In this document: piece after piece, positions 26,365 through 35,387 of the stretch
Position numbering within the stretch: the stretch's first letter is position 1
Layout of the letters: each line of letters begins with the position of its first letter
From: CAZIPN01 sp964541225
GTDB taxonomy: Bacteria > Actinomycetota > Coriobacteriia > Anaerosomatales > JAAXUF01
Reading direction: 5' to 3'
NCBI GenBank assembly: GCA_964541225.1
Contig: CAZIPN010000020.1
Location: 1 to 41,020, forward strand
DNA: 41,020 nucleotides
Program-made: the position numbers and the translations under genes
Notes under the pieces: model-generated
The model's input: the letters and a program-made list of their open reading frames with translations, nothing else
Database searches by the model: none
Told to the model about the DNA's origin: nothing

Positions 26365-27426
26365 ATGAAACGGCCGAGCGTCTATAGTCGGATTCTCATC
26401 GTCGTGATCGCGACGCTCATGCTGACGCTGTCCGCGACCCTGGCATGGGCTGCAGTGATCGACTACGAAGCCCGCGGACTTGTGCCCAAGGGTGTTACGG
26501 TTGTCGGCCATGACCTCGGTGGCATGACCGAATCGCAGGCGCGCAACGCGATCGAGAATGCCGTCTCCGCGCCGATGCTTCGACCTGTGACGGTTCTCGG
26601 CGACGGCAGAACGTGGACCTTGGATCCGTCCAACATCGTCGAGGTTGACGTCGACTCCATGCTCAACGAGGCGTATTCGCCCAGGAGGAGCGCGACGTTC
26701 GTGACACGTCTGGCGAGCCAAGTCATGGGAGAGCCTCTCCCAGCGGACATCAAGCCAGCCTACTCGATCAACACGACCGCGATTGCGACGTGGGTTGCTC
26801 AGACGGCAACACAAGTTGACAAGAAGCCGGTCAATGCCACGCGCAAGGTCGTGAAGTACGCGTTCAAGATCACGCCAGAAGTCCTGGGGGCCAGGGTGGA
26901 TCAGGCGAGCGCTGTGACGCAGATCTCGCAAGTTCTTGCGGCCAATGCAGCACTATCGTCTGCTAGTCGCGTCGTTTCGCTTCCGGTGAGCGTTCTCAAG
27001 CCCAAAGTGCTTCAGTCCAGCTTCAAGACTGCCATCATCGTGTCGCTGTCCGAGTGTCGAATTCGGTTGTACAAGGGCGAGAAGTTGGTGAAATCGTACA
27101 GCTGTGCGCCAGGTCGACCGGAGTATCCGACGCCGACGGGTGATTTCAAGATCGTTAGCAAGCAAGCGAACGCCCCTTGGATCAATCCGCATGATGCGTG
27201 GTCGGCGAGCATGCCGGACGTGATCGCAGGCGGACCGGGCAATCCGATGGGCGACAGGAAGATCGGCATCAACTACCCGGGCGTGTTCATGCACGGAGTT
27301 CCCCCTAGCGAGTACGGCACCATCGGATCGCACGCCAGCCATGGATGCATGCGAATGCTACCGAGTGCTGTGCACGATCTCTACCCCCGTGTCAGCATCG
27401 GGAATCCCGTGTACATCCGCGATTAG
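26365..27426 (+). CDS. L,D-transpeptidase (YkuD) with VanW-type/PG-binding N-terminal domain
   Basis: A 353-residue exported cell-wall enzyme forming 3-3 peptidoglycan crosslinks or anchoring proteins. ATG 26365 has AAGAAGGAAG upstream. A signal anchor spans ~8-32. The region ~35-215 resembles the putative peptidoglycan-binding domain that usually precedes YkuD (VTVVGHDLGGMTESQA). The catalytic domain (~230-353) has RLYKGEKLVKSY, PTPTGDF, and HGVPPSEYGTIGSHASHGCMRM split as His310, His326 and the nucleophile Cys328. All key residues are present. Confidence 0.92.
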   Translation: MKRPSVYSRILIVVIATLMLTLSATLAWAAVIDYEARGLVPKGVTVVGHDLGGMTESQARNAIENAVSAPMLRPVTVLGDGRTWTLDPSNIVEVDVDSMLNEAYSPRRSATFVTRLASQVMGEPLPADIKPAYSINTTAIATWVAQTATQVDKKPVNATRKVVKYAFKITPEVLGARVDQASAVTQISQVLAANAALSSASRVVSLPVSVLKPKVLQSSFKTAIIVSLSECRIRLYKGEKLVKSYSCAPGRPEYPTPTGDFKIVSKQANAPWINPHDAWSASMPDVIAGGPGNPMGDRKIGINYPGVFMHGVPPSEYGTIGSHASHGCMRMLPSAVHDLYPRVSIGNPVYIRD

Positions 27427-27427
27427 T

Positions 27428-27444
27428 CCAGCTCCGCGAGCTGG
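27428..27444 (+). terminator. Hairpin directly after the L,D-transpeptidase stop
   Basis: CCAGCT and AGCTGG pair around a 5-nt CCGCG loop, beginning 2 nt past the stop codon. The downstream sequence has only a short T-rich bit (GGTTTCC), so it is a moderate candidate terminator. Confidence 0.4.
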
Positions 27445-27623
27445 CAGCGGTTTCCGATTGGTCAAGTCGACGGTGTTGAGAAGGCCCAGCGAGGTCTCCG
27501 TGAGGCGTGACTCCGTCCCCAACCTAGAATCTGAGTAAACCAGCAAGACTATCGGTGGTTTTCCAGTCATTCATGGGCTCCGTGGTACCATTAAGGCTCG
27601 CGAGGCTGGCCGGGGGTGCCAAC

Positions 27624-30600
27624 GTGGACCGCGGGGACAACATACGGAGCGTGGCTTGCGAAGCGCGCGCGGAGCAAGAGCCGCGCGCGTTGAGGTCGGG
27701 CACGCGCGCCTTTGCCGTTGCCCTCGTGGCGGCTGCCATCTTGTTCGCGTTTCCGGTATTCGCGCACGCCGCGACGCTAACGCTGTACCCAACTGCCCAG
27801 GACACGAGCAGCGGGCGCACCGGCAATTGGACTATCTCCCCGGCAAACAGCTGGGGCACTAGCCTGCGTTCGGATGACGGCGGCACGAGCTACGCATCCG
27901 GCCCATCGAGCGATGCCGCCAACGTGTTCCTCATGCTTGATTCGGTGACGCCTCCACCAGGTACGATCACGGGGGTCACAGTCACGGTGAGCGCCGCGAC
28001 GAGTGGCGCGTGGTTCAGCGACGGCACCATGAAACTCGGGGTTGCCGGTCCGACCGGTAGTGCCGCGCTCCAAGCTACCGCTCAGACGGTTTCTTCGAGC
28101 ACCTACGGCGCATTCACCTACAGCGCACCGACCAACCCGGGTGGCGGAGCCTGGAGCTGGAGTGACATCTCGAGTCTACGAGCGGTCGTGCAGCAGACAA
28201 CACGGCCTTCGCTCTGGGGATTCTTCTACGGGCAGCTGCGTGTCAGTCAGGCGTACGTGACTGTTACCTACACCCCCACGTACACGATCACGTCTTCAGC
28301 GGGAGCCAATGGTTCGATCTCTCCGTCGGGGGGCACTGCAGTCTCTGAAGGCGGAAGCCAGTCCTACACGATCACGCCGAGCACGGGCTACCACGTTGCA
28401 GATGTCACGGTCGATGGTGTGTCCCAAGGCGCGATCACATCCTACGCGTTCAACAACGTGACGTCGGACCACACGATCGCCGCTTCCTTCGCGATCAACA
28501 CGTACACCATCGCCACGAGTGCAGGCGCACACGGCACCGTCACTCCATCCTCGCCGACGGTCAACTACGGGGCCAACCAGACGTTCCTGATCACACCCGA
28601 CAGCGGATGCCACGTGGTTGATGTCGTGGTCGACGGCGTGTCGCAGGGAGCGATCGGCTCCTACACCTTCTACAGCGTCACGTCTTCAGGGCACACAATC
28701 TCGGCCACCTTCGCGATCAACACATACACCATCACGACAAGTCCGGGGACCAACGGCACAATCACCCCGGCCTCGCCAGGTGTTGTTGAGGGCGATGATC
28801 AGACTCTGGCGATCACGCCCAACACCGGCTACCACGTTGCCGATGTCGTGGTCGACGGCGTGTCGCAGGGGGCGATCGGCTCCTACACGTTTCACAGTGT
28901 CAGCGCCAACCACACGATCGCCGCGTCCTTCGCGATCAACACGTACACCATCACGACGAACCCAGGTGCACACGGCACCATCAGCCCATCCTCGCCGTCG
29001 GTGAATTTCGGCAGCAACCAGACGTTGTCGATTGCGCCTGACACTGGCTATCACGTTGCCAGCGTCGTCGTTGACGGAGTGTCTCTGGGGTCAGTGACCT
29101 CCTACACGTTCACCAACGTGATGGCGACTCATACCATCTCGGCCACCTTCGCCATCAACACGTACACCATCACGACGAACCCAGGCGCGCACGGCACCAT
29201 CACCCCGTCCTCGCCAGGCGTTGCTGACGGAGACGATCAGACTTTGGCAATCACGCCCGACACGGGCTACCACGTTGCCGATGTCGTGGTCGACGGCGTG
29301 TCGATGGGTGCGGTCACGTCGTACACGTTCTACAACATCAGCGCCAACCACACGATCGCCGCGTCCTTCGCGATCAACACGTACACCATCACGACGAACC
29401 CAGGTGCACACGGCACCATCAGCCCATCCTCGCCGTCGGTGAGTCAAGGGGCTGATCAGACGTTCTTGATTGCGGCGGACAGCAACTACCATGTGGTTGA
29501 TGTTGTGGTCGACGGCGTGTCACAGGGAGCTATCGGTTCCTACACCTTCTACAACGTCACGTCTTCGGGGCACACCATTTCGGCCACGTTTGCGATGGAT
29601 GGCTATGTCATTACGACAAGCCCGGGACCTGGCGGTACCATCAGCCCGTCCTCGCCAACTGTCCCGAATGGTGGAGGGCAGTCGTTCACGATCACCCCCA
29701 ACACGGGGTATCACATCGCGGATGTTACCGTCGACGGCGTGTCCATGGGAGCGATCGGCACATACACATTCACCAACGTCACGTCCAGCCGCACAATCGC
29801 CGCCACTTTTGCCATCAACACGTACGCGATCACCACCAGCGCGGGCGCGCACGGCACCATCAGTCCGTCATCGGCGACGGTGAACTATGGGGCCAACCAG
29901 ACCTTCTCGATCACGGCCAGCGCCGGCTACCACGTCTCCAGCGTTGTCGTCGACGGTGTCTCTCTTGGGGCGACAACTTCCTACACGTTCACCAATGTGA
30001 CCGCGCCTCACACCATCGCCGCGACCTTCGCCGTCGACACGTTTACGATCACGACGAGTCCGGGCCCGCACGGCACCATCACCCCGTCCTCGCCGGGCGT
30101 TGCCGAGGGAGATGATCAGGCCGTGACAATCGCCCCGTATGCCGGGTACCACATTGTTGATGTGGTGGTCGATGGCGTGTCCCAGGGGGCGATCACGACC
30201 TACACGTTCCTCAACGTCACCGCGAACCACACGGTCTCGGCCACCTTCGCCGTCAACACGTACACAATCACGACGAGTTCGGGCCCGCACGGCTCCATCA
30301 GTCCGATCTCGCCGACAGTGGACTTCGGGGCCAGCCAAACCTTCACTATTGCCGCTGACAGTGGGTACCACGTCGCCGGAGTGACGGTCGATGGCGTGTC
30401 GCAGGGAGCGATCGGCTCCTACACCTTCATCAGTATCATGGGAAACCACACGATTTCCGCGAGCTTCGTCGCGAGCGCGCCTCCATGTGCGGTGCTATCG
30501 GCAATCTCCTCGGGCGTTCAGTCGGTGGATGTGGCGTTCACACAACAGCTTGTCGGCTCGTCGGTCCAGGCATCTGACTTCTCGATCGCGGGTCTCTCCA

Positions 30601-31259
30601 TAACGAGTGCGGCGCTGCAACCCGACGGTGTCACGGTCCGGCTCATGACCAGCCAACAGATGCCGGGGCGTTCCTACCTGGCGAATGTGGCAGTCGGATC
30701 TGTAGTTGACGTAAACGCGCAGGGTCTTGTGGCTCCCAATACCGCTCCGTTCACGGGGCACACAGGACCGTGGGTCGAGGCTGTGCCCTCAGCTGGGCTG
30801 ACGTTGAACTTCTCGCATGCTCTCGTGGCAGGTCCGGGTGCTACGGCTGTTGTTCCGCCTTCTCGGCAACCAGCGCCGTTCTCGTATTCGCTGCTCGATG
30901 GCTCGTACTACGATGTGTCGACGACGACGCAGTTCAGTGGAACGGTCACCATTGCCATGTCCTACAACCCTTCGGACGTGACTGGCAGTCCCTCGAACCT
31001 CAGGCTTTTCCATTGGAAGAACGGTGCATGGCAAGACATCACGAGCTACGTCAACACCTCCAACGACACGGTCGTGGGCGTGACGGATTCGTTCTCTGAC
31101 TTCACCATCGGCGAGCCGACGGAGAGTGAGGGCAGTGGAGGCATAGGCGGCACAAGCACTCCTGCGTCATCCGACTGGAGTCTCGCGTTGCTTGGGGCAG
31201 TGGGCGTCGGCCTTCTGCTCGTGCATCGTCGAACCAAGAAGGATGCACCCGCTCGCTGA
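27624..31259 (+). CDS. Giant surface protein with ten InlB-like (divergent B-repeat) tandem domains
   Basis: About 1,211 residues from GTG 27624 (GGGGG upstream; the open frame begins at 27555). A signal peptide ends near FPVFAHAA. A ~170-residue N-terminal beta domain, rich in Ser/Thr and aromatic residues, comes first. Ten tandem repeats of 73-74 residues follow (DNA ~28281-30474), each with YTITTSPGxxGTI, a TGYHVxxVxVDGVSQGAI core and a HTIAATFAIN end, typical of the Flg_new_2/InlB B-repeat type. An Ig-like region and a beta domain follow, then a C-terminal helix (LLGAVGVGLLLVHRR) with a basic tail for membrane retention. There is no LPxTG. It is likely an adhesin or stalk. Confidence 0.9.
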   Translation: MDRGDNIRSVACEARAEQEPRALRSGTRAFAVALVAAAILFAFPVFAHAATLTLYPTAQDTSSGRTGNWTISPANSWGTSLRSDDGGTSYASGPSSDAANVFLMLDSVTPPPGTITGVTVTVSAATSGAWFSDGTMKLGVAGPTGSAALQATAQTVSSSTYGAFTYSAPTNPGGGAWSWSDISSLRAVVQQTTRPSLWGFFYGQLRVSQAYVTVTYTPTYTITSSAGANGSISPSGGTAVSEGGSQSYTITPSTGYHVADVTVDGVSQGAITSYAFNNVTSDHTIAASFAINTYTIATSAGAHGTVTPSSPTVNYGANQTFLITPDSGCHVVDVVVDGVSQGAIGSYTFYSVTSSGHTISATFAINTYTITTSPGTNGTITPASPGVVEGDDQTLAITPNTGYHVADVVVDGVSQGAIGSYTFHSVSANHTIAASFAINTYTITTNPGAHGTISPSSPSVNFGSNQTLSIAPDTGYHVASVVVDGVSLGSVTSYTFTNVMATHTISATFAINTYTITTNPGAHGTITPSSPGVADGDDQTLAITPDTGYHVADVVVDGVSMGAVTSYTFYNISANHTIAASFAINTYTITTNPGAHGTISPSSPSVSQGADQTFLIAADSNYHVVDVVVDGVSQGAIGSYTFYNVTSSGHTISATFAMDGYVITTSPGPGGTISPSSPTVPNGGGQSFTITPNTGYHIADVTVDGVSMGAIGTYTFTNVTSSRTIAATFAINTYAITTSAGAHGTISPSSATVNYGANQTFSITASAGYHVSSVVVDGVSLGATTSYTFTNVTAPHTIAATFAVDTFTITTSPGPHGTITPSSPGVAEGDDQAVTIAPYAGYHIVDVVVDGVSQGAITTYTFLNVTANHTVSATFAVNTYTITTSSGPHGSISPISPTVDFGASQTFTIAADSGYHVAGVTVDGVSQGAIGSYTFISIMGNHTISASFVASAPPCAVLSAISSGVQSVDVAFTQQLVGSSVQASDFSIAGLSITSAALQPDGVTVRLMTSQQMPGRSYLANVAVGSVVDVNAQGLVAPNTAPFTGHTGPWVEAVPSAGLTLNFSHALVAGPGATAVVPPSRQPAPFSYSLLDGSYYDVSTTTQFSGTVTIAMSYNPSDVTGSPSNLRLFHWKNGAWQDITSYVNTSNDTVVGVTDSFSDFTIGEPTESEGSGGIGGTSTPASSDWSLALLGAVGVGLLLVHRRTKKDAPAR
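28281..30474 (+). repeat. Ten in-frame tandem repeats (~219-222 nt) within the surface protein gene
   Basis: The units code for 73-74 residues each. Repeats 3-4 and 5-6 share an identical ~105-nt stretch (28900-29004 and 29338-29442), offset by 438 nt, which is two units. The recent duplication block was therefore a pair of repeats. Confidence 0.9.
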
Positions 31260-31378
31260 GCTGCGCCACAACTCCGTCGGCAGGGCGTGCTGGCTTCGTG
31301 GCACTCACGTGCGTGCCGACAACTTTCTGCCGAGTCCAGCGCGAGCTGATGAGGTTGTTGTGCGAGGCCGCCAGACCA

Positions 31379-31609
31379 CTACTGCGTGGCTGATGCACCT
31401 GACGATGCGGCGGCGTCCGAGCTGGACGCTGCGGAATCGGCAGCCGACGCCTGAGGAACGGTGGCTGTCGCGTCCTCCTGCATCATGTCAGGCGTAACGG
31501 TGTCAGAGCCCAACGTTCCTTGAGGAGCGGGCGAACACCCTGTAGGCAATGCGAGTACTACGAGCAGGCATGTAGCGGCGATGAGATGTAGAGCGCTTCG
31601 GCGTTTCGT
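31379..31609 (-). CDS. Small Ser/Ala-rich lipoprotein, probable ACG start (paralogue 1)
   Basis: 76 residues if translation starts at ACG 31609. That codon lies 6 nt after AAGGAG (31616-31621) and is followed by AAACGC, giving an ideal signal peptide (KRRSALHLIAATCLL, then lipobox LPTGC). The frame stays open to an ATG at 31681, but that would add 24 hydrophilic residues before the signal. The mature part has APQGTLGSDTVTPD and then an Ala/Ser/Asp tail, likely disordered. A close paralogue lies at 35145-35387, where an in-frame TAG forbids the longer start. Function unknown. Confidence 0.6.
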   Translation of the reverse strand, partial: TKRRSALHLIAATCLLVVLALPTGCSPAPQGTLGSDTVTPDMMQEDATATVPQASAADSAASSSDAAASSGASATQ

Positions 31610-31710
31610 GGTCTTCTCCTTTGCATACTCGCCGGACGGCGTTTCCTGCCGACCTGGACCGGTGCGCATTTCATCACGCACGTGTGCTTCGGCCCTGACT
31701 GTGTGGCACG

Positions 31711-31743
31711 CGGAACGCGCTCAGCCGGTAGGCGCGCTTTCCG
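31711..31743 (-). promoter_or_regulatory. Hairpin in the putative leader of lipoprotein 1
   Basis: Read on the minus strand, CGGAA-A-GCGC pairs with GCGC-G-TTCCG around a 13-nt loop, about 100 nt before the ACG. Upstream of it, TTCAAT and TATACC are spaced by 17 nt and could be a promoter. Alternatively it is a terminator-like structure in the 31260-31871 gap. Confidence 0.3.
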
Positions 31744-31871
31744 AGTATAAAGCAAGATGAAGATTCTGGTATAAGTGGTCCAAGATTTGAATTGAACCTG
31801 CGCTCGGCTAGCCTGGGGCATGGGTCGGGCAGTGACCGGATGGGATCGAGAGACCAGTGGGGAGTGCAGAT

Positions 31872-33257
31872 GTGACGCCGAGAGACTCCAAGACCGCTGC
31901 TCGGCACGTGCCGCCGGTGCAAGGGATCGGCTTGCTTGGCGCGGTGTCCATCGGCATCGGTGGGATGGTCGGAGGCGGCATCTTCGCGATTCTTGGACTG
32001 GCAGTACAGCTGGCCGGGGGCGGGACGCCTATCGCATTCGCGCTCGGAGGGGTCGTTGCTCTCGTCACTGCGTATTCCTACGCCCGGTTGTCGGTGACCT
32101 ACCCATCACGAGGCGGCACCGTCGAGTTTCTGAACCAGGCATTCTCGCCTGGGCTGTTCGCCGGAGGCATGAACGTCATGCTTTGGCTGAGCTACCTGGT
32201 CATGTTGGCCCTCTACGCGCACGGATTTGGCAGCTATGCAGCGAGCTTCGCGTCTCCCACGTACCAACCGATGGTGCAACACGCGTCGATCACCGCTGTG
32301 ATTGTGGTGTTCGCGGCGCTCAATCTCCTCGGATCCAAGGCCGTCGGTCGGGCGGAGGTCTACGTGGTAGTTGCCAAGCTGGCGATTCTCGTGCTGTTTC
32401 TCGCGGCGAGTCTTGCGCGCATCAACCCGCAGCATCTGGCGCCAGCCACATGGCCGTCGTCGCTTTCGCTGGTGGCCGGGGGCATGATCATCTTCGTTGC
32501 GTACGAGGGCTTCGAATTGATCGCCAACACGGCCGAGAATGTCCGATCCTATGAGACGACGCTGCCAAAGGCGTATCTGATCTCAGTGAGTGTCGTCGTG
32601 GTGCTCTACGTACTCATCTCGGCAGCAGCGGTGGGCAATCTCCCTGTTTCGCAGATCGTCGCTGCGCGCGACTACGCCTTGGCGGTAGCGGCGCGTCCTG
32701 CGATGGGGGCGGTAGGCTTCATACTCATCGCGGTCGCAGCCATGCTGTCCACCGCTTCAGCCATCAACGCGACTCTGTACGGCGCTGCGCGCGTGAACTA
32801 CGTGATTGCCAAAGACGGTGAACTGCCAAGTGAACTCGAACGGCAGGCGTGGAATCAGCCTGCCGAGGGATTGCTCCTCACCACGGTAATCGCTCTAGCG
32901 CTTGCCAACTTCGTGGATCTCACTGTCATCTCGACCATCGGTAGCGCTGGCTTCCTGCTCGTGTTTGCCGCCGTCAACGTGGCAAACGTCCGTCTCGCCC
33001 AACGGACGAAGTCGCGCTGGCCGATCTCGGCGGCTGGAGCAGTGCTGTGTGTCGGCGCCTGCGCGGCTCTCGTCGTGCAGACGTCTGAGTCGCACCCTGC
33101 GCAGCTGCTCTCGCTTGTCGGGATTGCGGGTGGTTCGTTTGCGATCGAAGCCGGCTATCGCGCCATCACCGGACGGCGTCTCAAGAGTCTGTTGCGCGTT
33201 TCGGGCGTCTCGGCGGAACAGAGCTCTCTGGGTTCGCAGGCGCGCCCGCGCTCGTGA
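31872..33257 (+). CDS. APC-family amino acid permease
   Basis: A 461-residue, 12-helix transporter. GTG 31872 is preferred over GTG 31857 because GGGGAG lies 7 nt before it. The first helix has the APC signature GIGGMVGGGIFAILG, the unwound substrate-binding stretch, and later FVAYEGFELIANTAENV corresponds to helix 6. It probably imports or exchanges amino acids or amines; the substrate is unknown. Its last 77 nt overlap, tail to tail, the end of the ClC gene on the other strand. Confidence 0.88.
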   Translation: MTPRDSKTAARHVPPVQGIGLLGAVSIGIGGMVGGGIFAILGLAVQLAGGGTPIAFALGGVVALVTAYSYARLSVTYPSRGGTVEFLNQAFSPGLFAGGMNVMLWLSYLVMLALYAHGFGSYAASFASPTYQPMVQHASITAVIVVFAALNLLGSKAVGRAEVYVVVAKLAILVLFLAASLARINPQHLAPATWPSSLSLVAGGMIIFVAYEGFELIANTAENVRSYETTLPKAYLISVSVVVVLYVLISAAAVGNLPVSQIVAARDYALAVAARPAMGAVGFILIAVAAMLSTASAINATLYGAARVNYVIAKDGELPSELERQAWNQPAEGLLLTTVIALALANFVDLTVISTIGSAGFLLVFAAVNVANVRLAQRTKSRWPISAAGAVLCVGACAALVVQTSESHPAQLLSLVGIAGGSFAIEAGYRAITGRRLKSLLRVSGVSAEQSSLGSQARPRS

Positions 33258-35004
33258 ACGCCCGGACGATATCGATTCGTCGCAGCATGCCGATGAGGTG
33301 CCCTGGGTTGGCGGGATCGATCACGGGAATCCGGCCAACGTCGAGGTAGCCCGGGCGTCCCAAGAGTTGATCCAGGCGATCGTCGGGGCTAGCGGTGAGC
33401 ACGTCGGATGTGCAGATCTCAGAGACATGAGTCTTGAGGTCGTGGCTGGGAAGAGAGTGCTCCAAATCGCCCATCGTCACGATCCCTCGCAGTACGCCGT
33501 CGTCGTCGAGGACGGGCGTCCCGTGGATGCTTGTGGAGCGAAAGACCTCCGCGAGTTCGCCGAGCGTGGTGGTGGGGCTGACCATGATGATGTCCTCGTA
33601 GGGTGTCATGACGTTGCCCACGGTAAGTCTGTGCCGCTCCTGCGCGCGGAAGCGTCCGCGAAAATCGATTCCTTTGCGCATCAGTTTGAGGGTGTATATG
33701 CTCTCCGGTTCCAGCTTCTCGGCGATCACGGTTGCCACGACGGTCGCAAGCATAAGCGGGAGCATGATTCGGTAGTCGAGTGTGAGTTCGAACAGGATGA
33801 CGATGGCGGTGATGGGCGCTCGCGCCGCCGCAGCGAAGACGACCGCCATGCCCACCGTCGCATACGCCCCGCTGCCTGCTGTGATCGTCGGAAGAAAGTG
33901 GTGAGCGACTTGCCCGTATGCGCCGCCAACTACCGCGCCGACGAACAGCGCTGGCGCGAATACGCCGCCTGACGAGCCCGAACCGAGCGAGAGTGACGTC
34001 GCTACGATCTTCGCAACGACAAGGATGAGCAGCAGCCACAGCGCGATCTGTCCGTCGGCCGCATTCTCGATGGTCGTGAAGCCTGTGCCAAAGACCTGCG
34101 GCAGGAAGTAGCCGAGCAGGCCGATGCCCAGCCCTCCAACCGCAGGCTTGAGGTACTCGGGGAAGTGCCAGCCATCGAACACATCTTCCGAGAAGTACAG
34201 AAAGCGTACGAAAGCGCTCGCGGCAAGAGCCCCGAGGACTCCCAGGCCAAGGTAGAGCGGGAGTTCCCATGCGCTTACGAGCGTGTAGGAGGGCACGGTG
34301 AAAGCGGGGTGCGCCCCGAGGAAGAAGCGGCTGACCACACTCGCCGAGACTGCAGCGAACACCATCGTGCTTATTGACTGAACGCTGTAGTCGCCGAGAA
34401 GGACCTCCAGCGCGAACATCACGCCGGCGATCGGGGCGTTGAACGTAGCCGCAATCCCGGCAGCGGCACCCGCGCCCACAAGGCCGAGGATCCGCCTCTT
34501 GCTCAAGTGAAAGCGCTGGCCGAGCACCGAGCCGATGGCGGCGCCTATCTGGACGATCGGCCCTTCTCGGCCGACCGATCCGCCCGACCCAATTGTTATC
34601 GCGGAGCCAACGGCCTTGATCACGATGACGATCGGGCGAATCCGGCCCCCGCGCGTTTCCATGGCGGTCATGACTTCGGGAACGCCATGACCTTTCGCCT
34701 CTGGTGCAAAGAAGTAGATCAGCGGCCCAACGACCAGTCCACCGAGCACAGGGATGACCACCACGAACCAATTGCCCATGAAGCTCAGGGTGTCTCGGCC
34801 CTGCCCGAACAAGAGCGCCTGGACCAACGATATCGACTTGATGAAGATGACCGCGCCCAGTCCCGCGCCAACACCGATCAACATTGCCAGGGTCAGCATC
34901 ACCGTGGATTCGGATTCGCGCACACGCGAAAACGCCCGCTGTACGGGAGTGTCGGAAAGAGCCTCTGGGGGAGCCTCGGTCTGTTCTCGCGCTCTGGGGT
35001 CCAT
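33181..35004 (-). CDS. ClC-family chloride channel with C-terminal CBS pair
   Basis: A 607-residue membrane protein. The ClC core has GHGVPE (~105-110), GSGGSVGREGP with the gating glutamate Glu147, and GSGSSGGVFAPALF. Two CBS domains follow from ~460 (VGNVMTPYEDIIMV; VSEICTSDVLTASP), which usually sense nucleotides. At the position of E. coli Glu203, the internal proton glutamate, alignment by eye gives Val201 (FALEVLLGD). Val there is characteristic of ClC channels and not of H+/Cl- exchangers. The gene converges on and overlaps the APC permease by 77 nt. Confidence 0.92.
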   Translation of the reverse strand: MDPRAREQTEAPPEALSDTPVQRAFSRVRESESTVMLTLAMLIGVGAGLGAVIFIKSISLVQALLFGQGRDTLSFMGNWFVVVIPVLGGLVVGPLIYFFAPEAKGHGVPEVMTAMETRGGRIRPIVIVIKAVGSAITIGSGGSVGREGPIVQIGAAIGSVLGQRFHLSKRRILGLVGAGAAAGIAATFNAPIAGVMFALEVLLGDYSVQSISTMVFAAVSASVVSRFFLGAHPAFTVPSYTLVSAWELPLYLGLGVLGALAASAFVRFLYFSEDVFDGWHFPEYLKPAVGGLGIGLLGYFLPQVFGTGFTTIENAADGQIALWLLLILVVAKIVATSLSLGSGSSGGVFAPALFVGAVVGGAYGQVAHHFLPTITAGSGAYATVGMAVVFAAAARAPITAIVILFELTLDYRIMLPLMLATVVATVIAEKLEPESIYTLKLMRKGIDFRGRFRAQERHRLTVGNVMTPYEDIIMVSPTTTLGELAEVFRSTSIHGTPVLDDDGVLRGIVTMGDLEHSLPSHDLKTHVSEICTSDVLTASPDDRLDQLLGRPGYLDVGRIPVIDPANPGHLIGMLRRIDIVRAFTSAGAPANPESSVPPRRPKRATDS

Positions 35005-35144
35005 CGCCCCTAGTCTACGCGATTGGGCAGACGAACCACAGGCAGCGCGGAATGCGAAGTGTCAACAGCGGCAACAGGTTTCTTCAGTATGGCCAGCAGC
35101 ATGACCGGTACACAGGGTCAACGAGGCGTGTTCGGTGCTGCAGT

Positions 35145-35387
35145 CTACTGGCTCGGCGATGCCGAGGATCCGCCTGCATCCGCGTTTGAATCCGAGGTGG
35201 ATCCGTCAGAAGGCGCGGTCGAGGAGGGTTGGGCCGTAGACGACGTGTCGAACGGGATGACCGCGTCCGGCGGAATGGTGTCCGACCCGAGCGGTGGTCC
35301 CGAAGAAGACGAGCACCCTGCCGGGAGTGCGAGTGCAAGGGACAGGCCTGCTACCGCTATGAGGCGTTGTGTGCTCTGGCGTTTCGT
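35145..35387 (-). CDS. Small Ser/Asp-rich lipoprotein, probable ACG start (paralogue 2)
   Basis: 80 residues from ACG 35385-35387. The start context AAGGAG-AAGACC-ACG-AAACGC is identical to that of the paralogue at 31379-31609. Four codons after the shared GGCGAG the frame hits TAG upstream, where the paralogue has TAT, so no upstream ATG or GTG can be used. The signal peptide is KRQSTQRLIAVAGLSLALAL with lipobox LPAGC. The mature part keeps GSDTIPPD and a Ser/Thr/Asp-rich tail. The gene lies 140 nt upstream of the ClC gene on the same strand. Function unknown. Confidence 0.55.
   Translation of the reverse strand, partial: TKRQSTQRLIAVAGLSLALALPAGCSSSSGPPLGSDTIPPDAVIPFDTSSTAQPSSTAPSDGSTSDSNADAGGSSASPSQ

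Noticed and set aside
27555..27623. The earlier GTG start of the giant surface protein
   Set aside because: It would add 23 residues before an already long n-region. GTG 27624 has a GGGGG ribosome-like site 8 nt upstream.
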